The translations under genes were made by a program, and so were the position numbers. From Clostridia bacterium (GTDB taxonomy: Bacteria; Bacillota; Clostridia; Monoglobales; Monoglobaceae), in contig JAFSDN010000011.1 of the NCBI GenBank assembly GCA_017436245.1, forward strand, positions 1 through 49,644: a stretch of DNA of 49,644 bases, given 5' to 3'. The stretch's first letter is position 1, and each line of letters starts with the position of its first letter. This document shows positions 40,646-49,513 of the stretch, piece by piece. Under the pieces are notes generated by a model, which worked only from the letters and a program-made list of their open reading frames with translations, was not told the DNA's origin and ran no database searches.

Positions 40646-41611
40646 TTACATTTTGACAATTTGTATATTTGTATAATAATGTAACAGGATTTCTGTGTAA
40701 TTTTTCCCGTCCTTTGCCATGCTGTTGGCGCCTTTCTGACTCATTCCCACTCCGTGACCGTTGCCAATGACGTCAAATGTTACCGAGTCGGGGGCTACGG
40801 TGACTGTGAAGTTTGCGGATTTAAGCCCAAAGATTTTACGGATTTCGGTTCCTTTAAAGGTTTTGCCGCATAGGGTGGCTGATGCAACGGCGCCGCCGTC
40901 GGTGCGTGATATGTCTGAAACCGTAGGTGCAGTGCCGAGCGGAAGCTGTGTACCTGCGTTGTTTAACTTTTGGATAAATTCCTTTGCAGAAAAGGTTGTT
41001 TGCGAAAGGGTTGTGTCGGAATATTCGTTGTTTTCCACGGAACGGAGGTAGGGAAGACTTGCCTGCCACACATCCTCCGAGTTTTCGGTGCGGCTGCCCC
41101 CGGAGGCAAAAAAACACGCCTCAACAGCCTGATTGTCATAGAGCATATATTCACCTGTTGTGGCTGTGACCGCTGCACGGAGCTTCTGCCAATATGCATT
41201 TTTTTCCTTATCGCTCCATTTTTCTTTAGCCTCCGATTCCGGAAGCCAGCCCTTACAGTGGGCGGGGTTGGTGCATATTGCGGCATTGGGGTGTTCGGGG
41301 TTGGTTTTGTCAAGTTTGCTGAGAATGTAGCTCCGTGCCGCAACTGCCTGAGCCTTCAGGGCTTCGACCTCGTAGCTTGCAGGCATTTCGGCAGCAAGAA
41401 CCCCCACAAGGTGGTCTTCAAGCTTTACCTCTGATACGCTGTTGGTTTTTGTGTTGAGACAGCTTACGGTGAAGTTTTCTGCATTGTCTGAGCTGCTTTG
41501 GGGATTGCCGGGTATGGAATTGGGCTTTCGGGGAAAGCACAGTCCAAGAAGACATGGAAATATGAAAATAAAACTGAAAAGTATAATTGTAAAAAACTGA
41601 GTTTTTTTCAT
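40646..41611 (-). CDS. spoIID: SpoIID/LytB-domain protein (stage II sporulation protein D)
   Basis: A 321-residue protein with an N-terminal membrane anchor (about 6-27) and a SpoIID domain: 'LVGVLAAEMPASYEVEALKAQAVAARSYIL' contains the catalytic Glu (AAEMP) and the conserved helix (EALKAQAVAARSY); 'ACFFASGG' and 'GNGHGVGMSQKGAN' near 290-303 complete it. SpoIID is the lytic transglycosylase that, with SpoIIP and SpoIIM, thins septal peptidoglycan during engulfment. This supports a spore-forming host. AAAGGATA lies upstream of the ATG. It is divergent from the rpsF operon. Confidence 0.9.
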   Translation of the reverse strand: MKKTQFFTIILFSFIFIFPCLLGLCFPRKPNSIPGNPQSSSDNAENFTVSCLNTKTNSVSEVKLEDHLVGVLAAEMPASYEVEALKAQAVAARSYILSKLDKTNPEHPNAAICTNPAHCKGWLPESEAKEKWSDKEKNAYWQKLRAAVTATTGEYMLYDNQAVEACFFASGGSRTENSEDVWQASLPYLRSVENNEYSDTTLSQTTFSAKEFIQKLNNAGTQLPLGTAPTVSDISRTDGGAVASATLCGKTFKGTEIRKIFGLKSANFTVTVAPDSVTFDVIGNGHGVGMSQKGANSMAKDGKNYTEILLHYYTNIQIVKM

Positions 41612-41694
41612 GGCTTTGTATCCTTTTTCGTGTGTTGTTTTATTATATTCTCAAAAGGACAGGTTTATGACATAAAAAATTTCATGGAAAATAC

Positions 41695-41723
41695 TTGACA
41701 TTTAAAAAAAAGTGTATTATAAT
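41695..41723 (+). promoter_or_regulatory. Promoter of the rpsF-ssb-rpsR operon
   Basis: TTGACA (41695-41700), 17 bp, TATAAT (41718-41723): fully consensus. Confidence 0.9.
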
Positions 41724-41732
41724 CATTTGGTT

Positions 41733-41766
41733 AGGAAATTCCTTACTTTCGGTATACCCGAAAGTC
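41733..41766 (+). promoter_or_regulatory. rpsF leader hairpins, possible S6:S18 binding site
   Basis: AGGAA-A-TTCCT (about 41733-41743) and ACTTTCGG (41745-41752) with CCGAAAGT (41758-41765). Leaders of this operon in many bacteria bind the S6:S18 complex and contain a conserved CCG; one is present here. Fit to the published motif was not computed. Confidence 0.4.
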
Positions 41767-41792
41767 AAAAGTCCATAAGGAGGTGAAAAGAA

Positions 41793-42092
41793 ATGGTTGA
41801 GGTTATTAACAAGTACGAAACATTGTTTGTTGTTGATGCATCCAAGGGTGAAGAAGAAACAGCAGCATTGGTTGATAAGTTCAAATCATTGATTGAGGCT
41901 AACGGTACAATTGAAAGCGTTGACGAATGGGGACGCAGAAGATTGGCTTATCCTATCAATGACATGGCTGAAGGCTACTATGTTTTGATTAACTTCGCTG
42001 CAAAGGCTGAGTTCCCTGCAGAATTGGAACGTGTGTTTGGTATTACAGACGGAGTTCTCAGAAACATTGTCATCAAGAAAGACGAGAAATAA
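41793..42092 (+). CDS. rpsF: 30S ribosomal protein bS6
   Basis: A 99-residue bS6 of normal length. 'YETLFVVDAS' at the N-terminus, 'EWGRRRLAYPINDMAEGYYVLINF' (key parts: WGRRRLAYPI, GYYVLINF) in the middle, and the 'R(N)IVIKKDE' end identify it. It binds 16S rRNA with bS18 in the platform of the 30S subunit. AAGGAGGTGA lies 7 bp before the ATG. First gene of the conserved rpsF-ssb-rpsR operon. Confidence 0.98.
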   Translation: MVEVINKYETLFVVDASKGEEETAALVDKFKSLIEANGTIESVDEWGRRRLAYPINDMAEGYYVLINFAAKAEFPAELERVFGITDGVLRNIVIKKDEK

Positions 42093-42128
42093 TTATGTGA
42101 GTTTTTCTCACAGAAAGCGAGATTGCTT

Positions 42129-42566
42129 ATGATTAACAAAGCGATTTTGATGGGCAGACTTACCCGTGATCCGGAACTGAGACATACAGGTTCGGGTACA
42201 CCCGTTTGCAGTTTTACAATTGCAATTGACAACGGCTACGGTGAAAACAGACAGACAGATTTCATTAACTGCGTTGCATGGAACAAAAGTGCTGAATTTG
42301 TGGACAAGTACTTCACAAAGGGCAGAATGATTATTGTTGACGGTCGTATTTCAACACGTACATGGGAAGGTCAGGACGGAAAGAAAAACTATGTTACAGA
42401 GGTTGTAGCAAATCAGGTTTCTTTCGGTGAATCAAAGAAGAATGCTGAGGAAGGCGGCTTTTCGGCTCCTGCCCGCGGTGGTTTTGATGCGCCTGTTCCT
42501 GAAATGCCTGCTGATACAGAGGACGATTTTGTTGCTCTGGAGACTAATGATGATTTGCCGTTTTAA
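42129..42566 (+). CDS. ssb: Single-stranded DNA-binding protein
   Basis: A 145-residue SSB with an N-terminal OB fold ('NKAILMGRLTRDPELR', 'DFINCVAWNKSAEFV', 'GRISTRTW') and a disordered Gly/Pro tail ending in the acidic 'DDLPF' tip that recruits replication and repair proteins. The ATG at 42129 is used; a TTG two codons earlier is less likely. It lies between bS6 and bS18 genes, the usual order in Bacillota. Confidence 0.97.
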   Translation: MINKAILMGRLTRDPELRHTGSGTPVCSFTIAIDNGYGENRQTDFINCVAWNKSAEFVDKYFTKGRMIIVDGRISTRTWEGQDGKKNYVTEVVANQVSFGESKKNAEEGGFSAPARGGFDAPVPEMPADTEDDFVALETNDDLPF

Positions 42567-42607
42567 TTCGGCTAACCTTTAAATTGTTGAGATAGGAGGA
42601 AAGAACA

Positions 42608-42856
42608 ATGCCTGAAAAGGAAAGAAATGATAAGGTCAGAGCAAGAAGACCCAAGAGAAAAGCTTGTGCTTTTTGCGTTGACAAGGTTGAATTTATTGAT
42701 TATAAGGATGTTGCAAAGCTCAGACGCTACATCACAGAAAGAGCTAAGATTCTTCCCAGAAGAATCAGCGGATGCTGCGCAAAGCATCAGAGAGAGCTTA
42801 CTGTTTCAATCAAGAGAGCAAGATATATGGCACTTTTGCCTTATAGTGCTGACTAA
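42608..42856 (+). CDS. rpsR: 30S ribosomal protein bS18
   Basis: An 82-residue bS18. '[16 protein letters not shown]' and '[24 protein letters not shown]' (cited parts: [13 protein letters not shown]) identify it. The two Cys pairs (CAFC and the Cys of GCCAKH) are of the zinc-binding 'C+' form of bS18; a paralogue without Cys is sometimes encoded elsewhere. GATAGGAGG precedes the ATG. A terminator follows. Confidence 0.97.
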   Translation: MPEKERNDKVRARRPKRKACAFCVDKVEFIDYKDVAKLRRYITERAKILPRRISGCCAKHQRELTVSIKRARYMALLPYSAD

Positions 42857-42865
42857 TAATTTTGG

Positions 42866-42900
42866 GGTGAACGATATTAATTTCGTTCACCTTGTTTTTT
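42866..42900 (+). terminator. Terminator after rpsR
   Basis: GGTGAACGA (42866-42874) pairs with TCGTTCACC (42883-42891), followed by a T-run to 42900. Confidence 0.85.
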
Positions 42901-42945
42901 AAAAAAATATCGGTTTAATTAAAATGAAAGGCGGTTTAATCGGCT

Positions 42946-43656
42946 ATGAAAAAAAGTATGAAAGGAATCGTTGCAGGTGCTGTTGTTGCTTCAACCTTAA
43001 TCGGAAGCAGCATCATTGCAAGCACCGGTTCGGTGAAAATTGATGTTGTGTATGACAACATAAAAATCGTTCTTGACGGCGAACAGCTGGACCCCAAGGA
43101 TGCAAACGGTCAGACTGTTGAGCCCTTTATCTATAACGGAACAACTTATCTCCCCGTAAGAGCAATCGGAAATGCAATCGGCAAGGATGTTTCATGGGAC
43201 GGTGTTGAAAAGGTTGTTTATCTTGGTGCAAAACCGGGGGAGACGGCTGACTGGCTTGATGTTTGTGCTCCCTATCAGTATAAGGAAGGAAAGGAATATA
43301 AGCTGGAGAATAATGAATTCTTTACCATGTCGGGAAAGAAGTATACAAATGGCTACACCTTTTACCTCTGGAATGCTTACAAGACAGCAGAAGCTCTTTA
43401 TAACCTTGACGGAAAGTATCAGAGTGTTTCCTTCACGGTTGGTCATATAGATGACACCACAAGGGCAAATGCAACCCTTAACGTGTATCTTGACGGCATT
43501 ATTGCTTACACAAAGGAACTGAAATATGATGATTTGGCTCAAAAGGTTACAATTCCCCTTGACGGAGCACTTCATATGAAGATTGAGCTTACAAGTGATG
43601 AGCCCGGAAATACTTATGATATATATTACGGCATATCGGAAGGCGAATTTAAATAA
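42946..43656 (+). CDS. Secreted stalk-domain protein with possible NPCBM-like C-terminal domain
   Basis: A 236-residue exported protein: signal peptide (1-26), a stalk/copper-amine-oxidase-N-like domain (about 30-95; 'KIVLDGEQL', 'YLPVRAIGNAIGKDVSW') and a C-terminal beta domain (about 100-236) that resembles NPCBM-type carbohydrate-binding modules ('YTNGYTFYLWN', 'VSFTVGHIDD', 'NVYLDGIIAY'). Likely a small cell-surface binding protein. AAAGGCGG lies before the ATG. Stalk domains also occur in the LRR protein at 4499. A strong terminator closes the gene. Confidence 0.78.
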   Translation: MKKSMKGIVAGAVVASTLIGSSIIASTGSVKIDVVYDNIKIVLDGEQLDPKDANGQTVEPFIYNGTTYLPVRAIGNAIGKDVSWDGVEKVVYLGAKPGETADWLDVCAPYQYKEGKEYKLENNEFFTMSGKKYTNGYTFYLWNAYKTAEALYNLDGKYQSVSFTVGHIDDTTRANATLNVYLDGIIAYTKELKYDDLAQKVTIPLDGALHMKIELTSDEPGNTYDIYYGISEGEFK

Positions 43657-43662
43657 AAGCTG

Positions 43663-43699
43663 CAAGGGCGTGAGATTGAAAACTCACGCCCTTGTTTTT
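43663..43699 (+). terminator. Terminator after the stalk-domain gene
   Basis: Perfect 12-bp stem CAAGGGCGTGAG (43663-43674) and CTCACGCCCTTG (43683-43694) with a T-run. Confidence 0.9.
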
Positions 43700-43825
43700 G
43701 GACTTTTCCGGCAGAAAAACAGTTTGTAATCAAGTCTTAACAAATTTGTAATAATGTTTGTTGATTTTGTGATACAAACAGCTTTTTTTTTCTACATTTT
43801 TCTAAAAAAATATTGCAAATTTCTA

Positions 43826-43854
43826 TTGAAAATTAACAAAGATTTATGTATAAT
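43826..43854 (+). promoter_or_regulatory. Promoter of the SLH-amidase gene
   Basis: TTGAAA (43826-43831), 17 bp, TATAAT (43849-43854), 55 bp before the start codon. Confidence 0.7.
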
Positions 43855-43909
43855 GATTAATGGACAACTGTAATGAAAGATGAAGAATATTTTGTAAGGA
43901 TTTGAAACC

Positions 43910-45208
43910 ATGAAGAGGACGTCTGCTGTTTTATTGATAATTGGCATATTGCTGATGTTGTTTCCGCAGCCCGTTGTTTTTGCGCAGTCCTTCCCCGACG
44001 TTACTTTTACTCACCCCAATTATATTGCGGTAAAAAAGCTGTCGGAAAACGGAATTGTTGCGGGGTATGATGACGGAACATTTCAGCCCGATAAGGAAAT
44101 TACCAGAACGGAGTTTTGTGCATTGCTTGCAAGGATGCTTGGGTTTGTGCCCCAGGGCTATGCTGTGAAGGAAGTGCCTTTTTCGGATGTTGGTGCCGAT
44201 TACTGGGGTGTTTCTTTTATTTCGTACTGCTATGAGCGGGGTTTGATTAACGGAATGGGGGACGGCACTTTTGCTCCGGCGGACAAGGTTACCCTTGCAC
44301 AAGCAATCAAGATGGCTGTATGCGCAATGAAAAAGGAAGCCGAGGCTCTTGAAATTGAGGGTGAAAACTGGTATTCGGGATATGTTGAGGTTGCTTCAAA
44401 ATACAGAATTCTGAAAAGCATTAGTCAGGAGCCGGATGAAAATGCAATGCGATGCAGTGCGGCACAGATTGTTTATAATGTTGCAATGTATGACGGCGGT
44501 GTTGTGAATTACGACGAGCTTATGCAGGAATATGCTCCCGAGTTTGCCCCGACAGAGGATGAGATTGATGAGCTTTATGAAAATAAAGATTATTCGTACC
44601 TGAGCGTCATTTTGCTTGATCCGGGTCACAATTACAGAGGCAAGGATATTGGTGCAAGAATTGATGAGCTTGGTGTCAGAGAAGAAATAATCACATGGCA
44701 GATTTCGGACAAGCTGAGGTTTATGCTTGAAGAAATGGGCTACACCGTTTATATGACAAGGGAAAACCTTGAGGACAGCATTGCAAACACCTCCACCACC
44801 GAAAGCTTGCAGGCAAGAGTTGACCTTGCCCATGCGGTTCTGGCGGATTTGTATATTTCCATTCATTGCAATATGGGCGGAGGCACAGGGACGGAAACAT
44901 ATTGTTTTGACCTTGGCGGACAGTCGGCACATCTTGCAAAGTATATTCAGAAAAATATTACCGAGGCTACGGGCTTTTATAACCGTGGCGTGAAAACCGC
45001 TAATTTCTTTGTTATCAAAAACACAGCAATGCCGTCAGTTCTTGTTGAAACGGGATTTCTGGACATGGAATCGGACAGGGAAGTGCTGCTTTCGGAGGAA
45101 GGGCAGGAGATAATTGCCCGTGCAATTGCCGATGCGGTTGCCGAATATGCCGAATCCCTTGAAAGGCAGGACGGCGCTGCTGCGGCAATTCTTGAAAGCA
45201 TTGAATAA
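43910..45208 (+). CDS. SLH-domain N-acetylmuramoyl-L-alanine amidase
   Basis: A 432-residue secreted cell-wall hydrolase. Signal peptide (1-25), SLH repeats (about 28-200: 'VAGYDDGTFQPDKEITRTEF', 'INGMGDGTFAPADKVTLAQA'), then an Amidase_3 domain (about 232-425) with zinc ligands His240 in LDPGH, Glu258/259, His319 in SIHC and the catalytic Glu380 in VETGF. It should cut the amide between MurNAc and L-Ala while held on the wall by its SLH repeats. No strong ribosome site beyond AAGGATT is visible. The U32 gene follows by 24 bp. Confidence 0.92.
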   Translation: MKRTSAVLLIIGILLMLFPQPVVFAQSFPDVTFTHPNYIAVKKLSENGIVAGYDDGTFQPDKEITRTEFCALLARMLGFVPQGYAVKEVPFSDVGADYWGVSFISYCYERGLINGMGDGTFAPADKVTLAQAIKMAVCAMKKEAEALEIEGENWYSGYVEVASKYRILKSISQEPDENAMRCSAAQIVYNVAMYDGGVVNYDELMQEYAPEFAPTEDEIDELYENKDYSYLSVILLDPGHNYRGKDIGARIDELGVREEIITWQISDKLRFMLEEMGYTVYMTRENLEDSIANTSTTESLQARVDLAHAVLADLYISIHCNMGGGTGTETYCFDLGGQSAHLAKYIQKNITEATGFYNRGVKTANFFVIKNTAMPSVLVETGFLDMESDREVLLSEEGQEIIARAIADAVAEYAESLERQDGAAAAILESIE

Positions 45209-45232
45209 GTTTGGATTGAAGAGGAAATGAAA

Positions 45233-46465
45233 ATGATAAAAAAACCCGAATTGCTTGCACCTGCAGGAAGTCTGGCAAAACTGAAAATTGCAATAACTTA
45301 CGGTGCTGATGCGGTTTATGTTGGCGGTGAGGAGTTTTCGCTGAGAGTTGCTGCAGAGAATTTTTCCGTTGAGGAGCTTGCCGAAGGCGTTGAGTTTGCT
45401 CACCAAAGAGGAAAAAAGGTTTATCTCACAGCAAATATTATTCCGCATAATTCGGATATTGCCGAATATGAGGAGTTTTTGAAAAAGTATTCGTCTGCCG
45501 GATTTGATGCGGTTATTCTTTCGGATTTGGGAATGTTTCAATTAACAAGGGAAATTGCCCCCGAGCTTGAAATTCATGTGAGCACTCAGGCAAACAATGT
45601 AAATTTTAAAAGTGCCGAAAGCTGGTACAAAATGGGTGCGAAGCGTGTTATTCTTGCAAGGGAAATGTCCTTTGATGAGATTGCGGAAATCCGTGAAAAA
45701 ACACCTGAGGGTCTTGAACTGGAGGCATTTGTTCACGGTGCAATGTGCATTTCCTATTCGGGAAGATGCCTGCTCAGCAATTATCTGACAAACCGTGACA
45801 GCAATCTTGGTGCCTGCTCGCATCCGTGCCGTTGGAAGTACTTCCTTATGGAGGAAACAAGGCCGGGCGAATATATGCCTGTTTTTGAAAATGAAAGAGG
45901 AACATTCATATACAATTCCAAGGATTTGTGTATGATTGAACATATTGACAAGCTCATTGAAAGCGGTCTTGACAGCTTCAAAATTGAGGGGCGTGTCAAG
46001 ACGGAATACTATCTTGCCACGGTTGTTAAGGCTTACCGTGATGCCATTGACAGTTATTTTGATAACCCCGAAGGCTTTGAGGCTAATCCGATGTGGCTTG
46101 AGGAATTGAAAAAAGTCAGTCACCGTGACTATACAACCGGATTTTTCTTTGGAAAACCGGGCGGTGATGAACAAAATTACAAGACGGGTTCATATATCAG
46201 AAACTATGAGCTTCTTGGAATTGTTGAAGACTATGACCCCCAAACGGGTATGCTTTCGGTTGTCCAGAAAAACAGATTTTTCAAAGGCTCGGAGGTGGAA
46301 TTCCTCAGACCGAAGGGAGAATTTGTGAAGCATACCATTCAATACATGGAGGATGAGGATGGCAATGAGCTTGAGGTTGCAAACAGACCTCAGAGCATTG
46401 CAAGAATCAGAATTGATACGCCCATTGAGAAAGACTCAATGATGCGGGGTGTCAGAGAAAGTTAA
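45233..46465 (+). CDS. Peptidase U32 family protein (TrhP-like, tRNA hydroxylation)
   Basis: A 410-residue U32 protein. 'PELLAPAGSLAKLKIA' opens the TIM-barrel, and the U32 signature is plain as 'EAFVHGAMCISYSGRC', 'LSNYLTNRDSNLGAC' and 'HPCRW'. The Cys in it may bind an Fe-S cluster. In Bacillus and E. coli related proteins (TrhP/YegQ) make 5-hydroxyuridine at tRNA position 34 from prephenate-linked chemistry; earlier 'collagenase' names are doubtful. A start at 45227 is possible but is too close to AGAGG, so the ATG at 45233 is used. In many genomes two U32 genes lie together; here there is one. Confidence 0.88.
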   Translation: MIKKPELLAPAGSLAKLKIAITYGADAVYVGGEEFSLRVAAENFSVEELAEGVEFAHQRGKKVYLTANIIPHNSDIAEYEEFLKKYSSAGFDAVILSDLGMFQLTREIAPELEIHVSTQANNVNFKSAESWYKMGAKRVILAREMSFDEIAEIREKTPEGLELEAFVHGAMCISYSGRCLLSNYLTNRDSNLGACSHPCRWKYFLMEETRPGEYMPVFENERGTFIYNSKDLCMIEHIDKLIESGLDSFKIEGRVKTEYYLATVVKAYRDAIDSYFDNPEGFEANPMWLEELKKVSHRDYTTGFFFGKPGGDEQNYKTGSYIRNYELLGIVEDYDPQTGMLSVVQKNRFFKGSEVEFLRPKGEFVKHTIQYMEDEDGNELEVANRPQSIARIRIDTPIEKDSMMRGVRES

Positions 46466-46520
46466 TTTTTGAAAAATAATTAAATTTATATATTTTTTCA
46501 CAATCAGGAGGTTGAAAAAC

Positions 46521-49436
46521 ATGAAAAGATTTTTATCTGCATTGATGCTTATCGTGTTCACAATCGTTTCTTTGGCTGTTGTGCCTGCTTCGGCTGCAGC
46601 ATTCAGCGATATTGAAAACGACAAAAGCACACTCGAAGCTGTAACCGTGCTCAACAAGTTGGGCGTTATCAACGGTTATGAAGAAAGTGATGGTACGTTC
46701 ACTTTCAGACCCACCAACAACGTAACAAGAGCTGAGTTCACAGCAATGCTGCTCAGAACACGTAATCTTGGTTCTGTTGGTTCAACAAGTCTTGAAAATC
46801 CCCCATTCCCCGATGTTACTGACCCCAGTGTTTCATGGGCAATCGGCAATATCAGAACAGCTCGCGATATGAAGATTATCAACGGCTATGATGACGGTAC
46901 CTTTAAGCCCAATAACACAGTTACCTATGAAGAAGCAATCAAGATGATTGTTTGTGCACTGGGTTACGGCGATATGGGCGTTGCTGCAGAAGGAACAGCC
47001 TGGTATGCAAAATATCTTGCAACCGCAACACAGCTGAAGTTCCTTGACGGCGCAGGCGGACAGCTTGGTGTTCCTGCAACACGTGCAACAATTGCAAAGA
47101 TGCTTTATAACTGTCTTGAGGTTAAAATCGCTGAAAACAACGAAATCACCCAAAAGACAATTCTTGAAGCTGACCTCGGTCTTGTTAAGGACACAGGCTT
47201 CATTGCTTCAAATCCCGAAATCAGCCTTTCTGCTCCCGATGCAAATCTGAGAGCTGATGAGGTTCAGATTATTTCTGACGAAACAGGCGAGACAATTACC
47301 TGCAAGGTTGACAATGTTGAAGAGTATGCTGATATGCTTGGTGCTCAGATTACATTCTACTACAAGGATGACAGAGCATCAGATACAAAGACACTTGTGA
47401 TGGCAAATGTTGAAAGGTCGGTAACTGTTGAGGTTGATGCTGACATGATTGATGCTGACGAATGCAGCAGTAGTTCTGTTTCATATTATGAAAGCGAAGA
47501 TTCAAAGCGCATTACCACACTGAATATGGATAATGACTGTATTGTTGTTTATAACGGACAGCTTTACGGTGCAGACACAGAAGAAAGCTATTACCGTGTT
47601 TACTATGACGAAATGGATGAAAATGCAATTCCTCTCGTTGGTTCAATGAAGTTCCTTGACAAGGATGCTGACAAGAAGTATGACATTGTTTTTGTTGATT
47701 CTTATGATGCATATATTGTTTCTTCGGTTACAACTTCAACAAAGACAATTGTTGACAATAACCTGAGAAAGGGTACTGAAAATAACAAAATTACTCTTGA
47801 CCCCGATGATACATCAAGAATTGTAAAGATTGTTGACAAGAACGGCAAGGATGTTGCTTTCAACACAATCAAAACAGGCAGCGTTGTTTGCGTTAAGTCA
47901 AGCAATCCTTTGAACGGCGGCGAGCAGATTGTTACAGCAGTTGTTTGCAACGATACTGTTTCCGGTACTGTTAAGGGTGTTAACTCTGACGATTCAATCA
48001 AGATTGACAGCAAGTCATACAAGTTCTCAGCTTTTGCTCCCTGGGTTAATCCCATTGATGGTGCTGAAGCTGTTATGACACAGCCTGAAATGGGTGACAG
48101 CGGTAAGTTCTACCTTGACATGAACGGCAACATCATCGGTTATGACAAGACTGAACAGACAACAAATCAGCAGTACGGTTATCTGATGAGCGTTAAGGAA
48201 GACAACGACGGCTTTGATGACATCCTTGTTCTCAGAATTCTCACTCAGACAGGCAGCAAGACATCTTACTATGCTTACGAAAAGACCAAGGTTAATGGCG
48301 ATGATTTCCCAAGCTATGACAGACTTCTTGAAGCTCTTGGAGAGACTGCTAATCCCAGCGGAAACTCGGCATATCCTGATGGTACTGACAATAATGACTA
48401 CTCACAGCTTATCAAGTTTACTACAAAGAGCAACAAGGGTCAGGTTGTGATTGATGAAATCGTTACAGTAACAGAGGATACAATGGTTTCAAAGGGTGGA
48501 GACACAAGTTCTGACGAGCTTTTCTTCTTTGATGCAGTAGACGCAGGCGACAGCGTGACATACAAATCATCGGGCAAGCAGCTCACAGGTGATAAGAATA
48601 TTACCATCAGCAGTTCTATTATTTTCAGAATTCCTGAAGACAGAGCTGATGTTGATCAGTATAAGAAAATGACAACCAATGACTTTGACAACAATGAAAC
48701 ATACAGTGCTGAATTCTATGATGTTTCAACAGCAAACACAGCAAAGGTTGTTCTTGTTTACGGCGGCGGTGCTGAACCCGGTGAGGTTAAGGCAACATCC
48801 CCTGTTATGGTTATCACTGAGATTGAAAATCCGGAGGATCCTTCGGGTGAACAGGCAACAAGATACAAGATGATTGGTTATGTTGGTTCAACAGAGGTTG
48901 AATACTGGGGTTCACATGAATGTGAAGATGTTCTTGAAACACTTCAGCCCGGTGATGTTGTGAGACTTGGTACTGACAACGACAATTACTACACCGTTAA
49001 GCCGGAACACATTATCTTTAGTGTTGCTGATGGATTCCGTGATGAAGCAATTGAATATGAGCCTAATGAAGGTGAATATGAGAAAGAATTAAGAGTCGAC
49101 GGTTCTGTTCGTTACAGAGTTGTTTGGGGCTCGGCATACCAGTTTGAGAAAGACAATGTGTTTGTAATGTCAACAGATATTCTTGCAGGTGATGAGGATG
49201 AAGCTGATGTTGATGATACACGTTTTGATATGCAGCTCAGCTGGTTCAAAAATGCAAAGATTTATGAATTTGATGCATCAGGCAAGACTCTTGATATTAT
49301 TGAACACGATAAGGCTGAAAACGAGGCAGTTCTTGAAGGACTTCAGTATTATGACGGTTCATCAACACCCGATGAAGTATTTGTTCATATGACCAGTTCT
49401 TCAAATGTAGCAACAGTAATTATTGTAAGAAGATAG
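46521..49436 (+). CDS. Large SLH-domain surface protein (S-layer-like)
   Basis: A 971-residue exported protein. Signal peptide (1-26, cut after ASA), three SLH repeats (about 27-195: 'VINGYEESDGTFTFRP', 'INGYDDGTFKPNNTVTYEEA', 'LGVPATRATIAKMLYN'), then about 770 residues of Asp/Thr/Val-rich beta-type sequence with no catalytic motif that I recognise. Low Cys, high acidic content and the SLH anchor suit an S-layer or major surface protein. AGGAGG precedes the ATG at 46521; the TTG at 46512 lies within that site. A 16-bp bidirectional terminator ends the gene. Confidence 0.9.
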   Translation: MKRFLSALMLIVFTIVSLAVVPASAAAFSDIENDKSTLEAVTVLNKLGVINGYEESDGTFTFRPTNNVTRAEFTAMLLRTRNLGSVGSTSLENPPFPDVTDPSVSWAIGNIRTARDMKIINGYDDGTFKPNNTVTYEEAIKMIVCALGYGDMGVAAEGTAWYAKYLATATQLKFLDGAGGQLGVPATRATIAKMLYNCLEVKIAENNEITQKTILEADLGLVKDTGFIASNPEISLSAPDANLRADEVQIISDETGETITCKVDNVEEYADMLGAQITFYYKDDRASDTKTLVMANVERSVTVEVDADMIDADECSSSSVSYYESEDSKRITTLNMDNDCIVVYNGQLYGADTEESYYRVYYDEMDENAIPLVGSMKFLDKDADKKYDIVFVDSYDAYIVSSVTTSTKTIVDNNLRKGTENNKITLDPDDTSRIVKIVDKNGKDVAFNTIKTGSVVCVKSSNPLNGGEQIVTAVVCNDTVSGTVKGVNSDDSIKIDSKSYKFSAFAPWVNPIDGAEAVMTQPEMGDSGKFYLDMNGNIIGYDKTEQTTNQQYGYLMSVKEDNDGFDDILVLRILTQTGSKTSYYAYEKTKVNGDDFPSYDRLLEALGETANPSGNSAYPDGTDNNDYSQLIKFTTKSNKGQVVIDEIVTVTEDTMVSKGGDTSSDELFFFDAVDAGDSVTYKSSGKQLTGDKNITISSSIIFRIPEDRADVDQYKKMTTNDFDNNETYSAEFYDVSTANTAKVVLVYGGGAEPGEVKATSPVMVITEIENPEDPSGEQATRYKMIGYVGSTEVEYWGSHECEDVLETLQPGDVVRLGTDNDNYYTVKPEHIIFSVADGFRDEAIEYEPNEGEYEKELRVDGSVRYRVVWGSAYQFEKDNVFVMSTDILAGDEDEADVDDTRFDMQLSWFKNAKIYEFDASGKTLDIIEHDKAENEAVLEGLQYYDGSSTPDEVFVHMTSSSNVATVIIVRR

Positions 49437-49470
49437 TATTACTCTAAATCTGATTGTAATAATTCTTAAC

Positions 49471-49506
49471 ATACAAAAAACCCGCCATAAGGCGGGTTTT
49501 TTGTAT
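49471..49506. terminator. Bidirectional terminator after the SLH surface protein
   Basis: A perfect 16-bp stem, ATACAAAAAACCCGCC (49471-49486) and GGCGGGTTTTTTGTAT (49491-49506), ATAA loop. Confidence 0.9.
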
Positions 49507-49513
49507 AGGTTCT

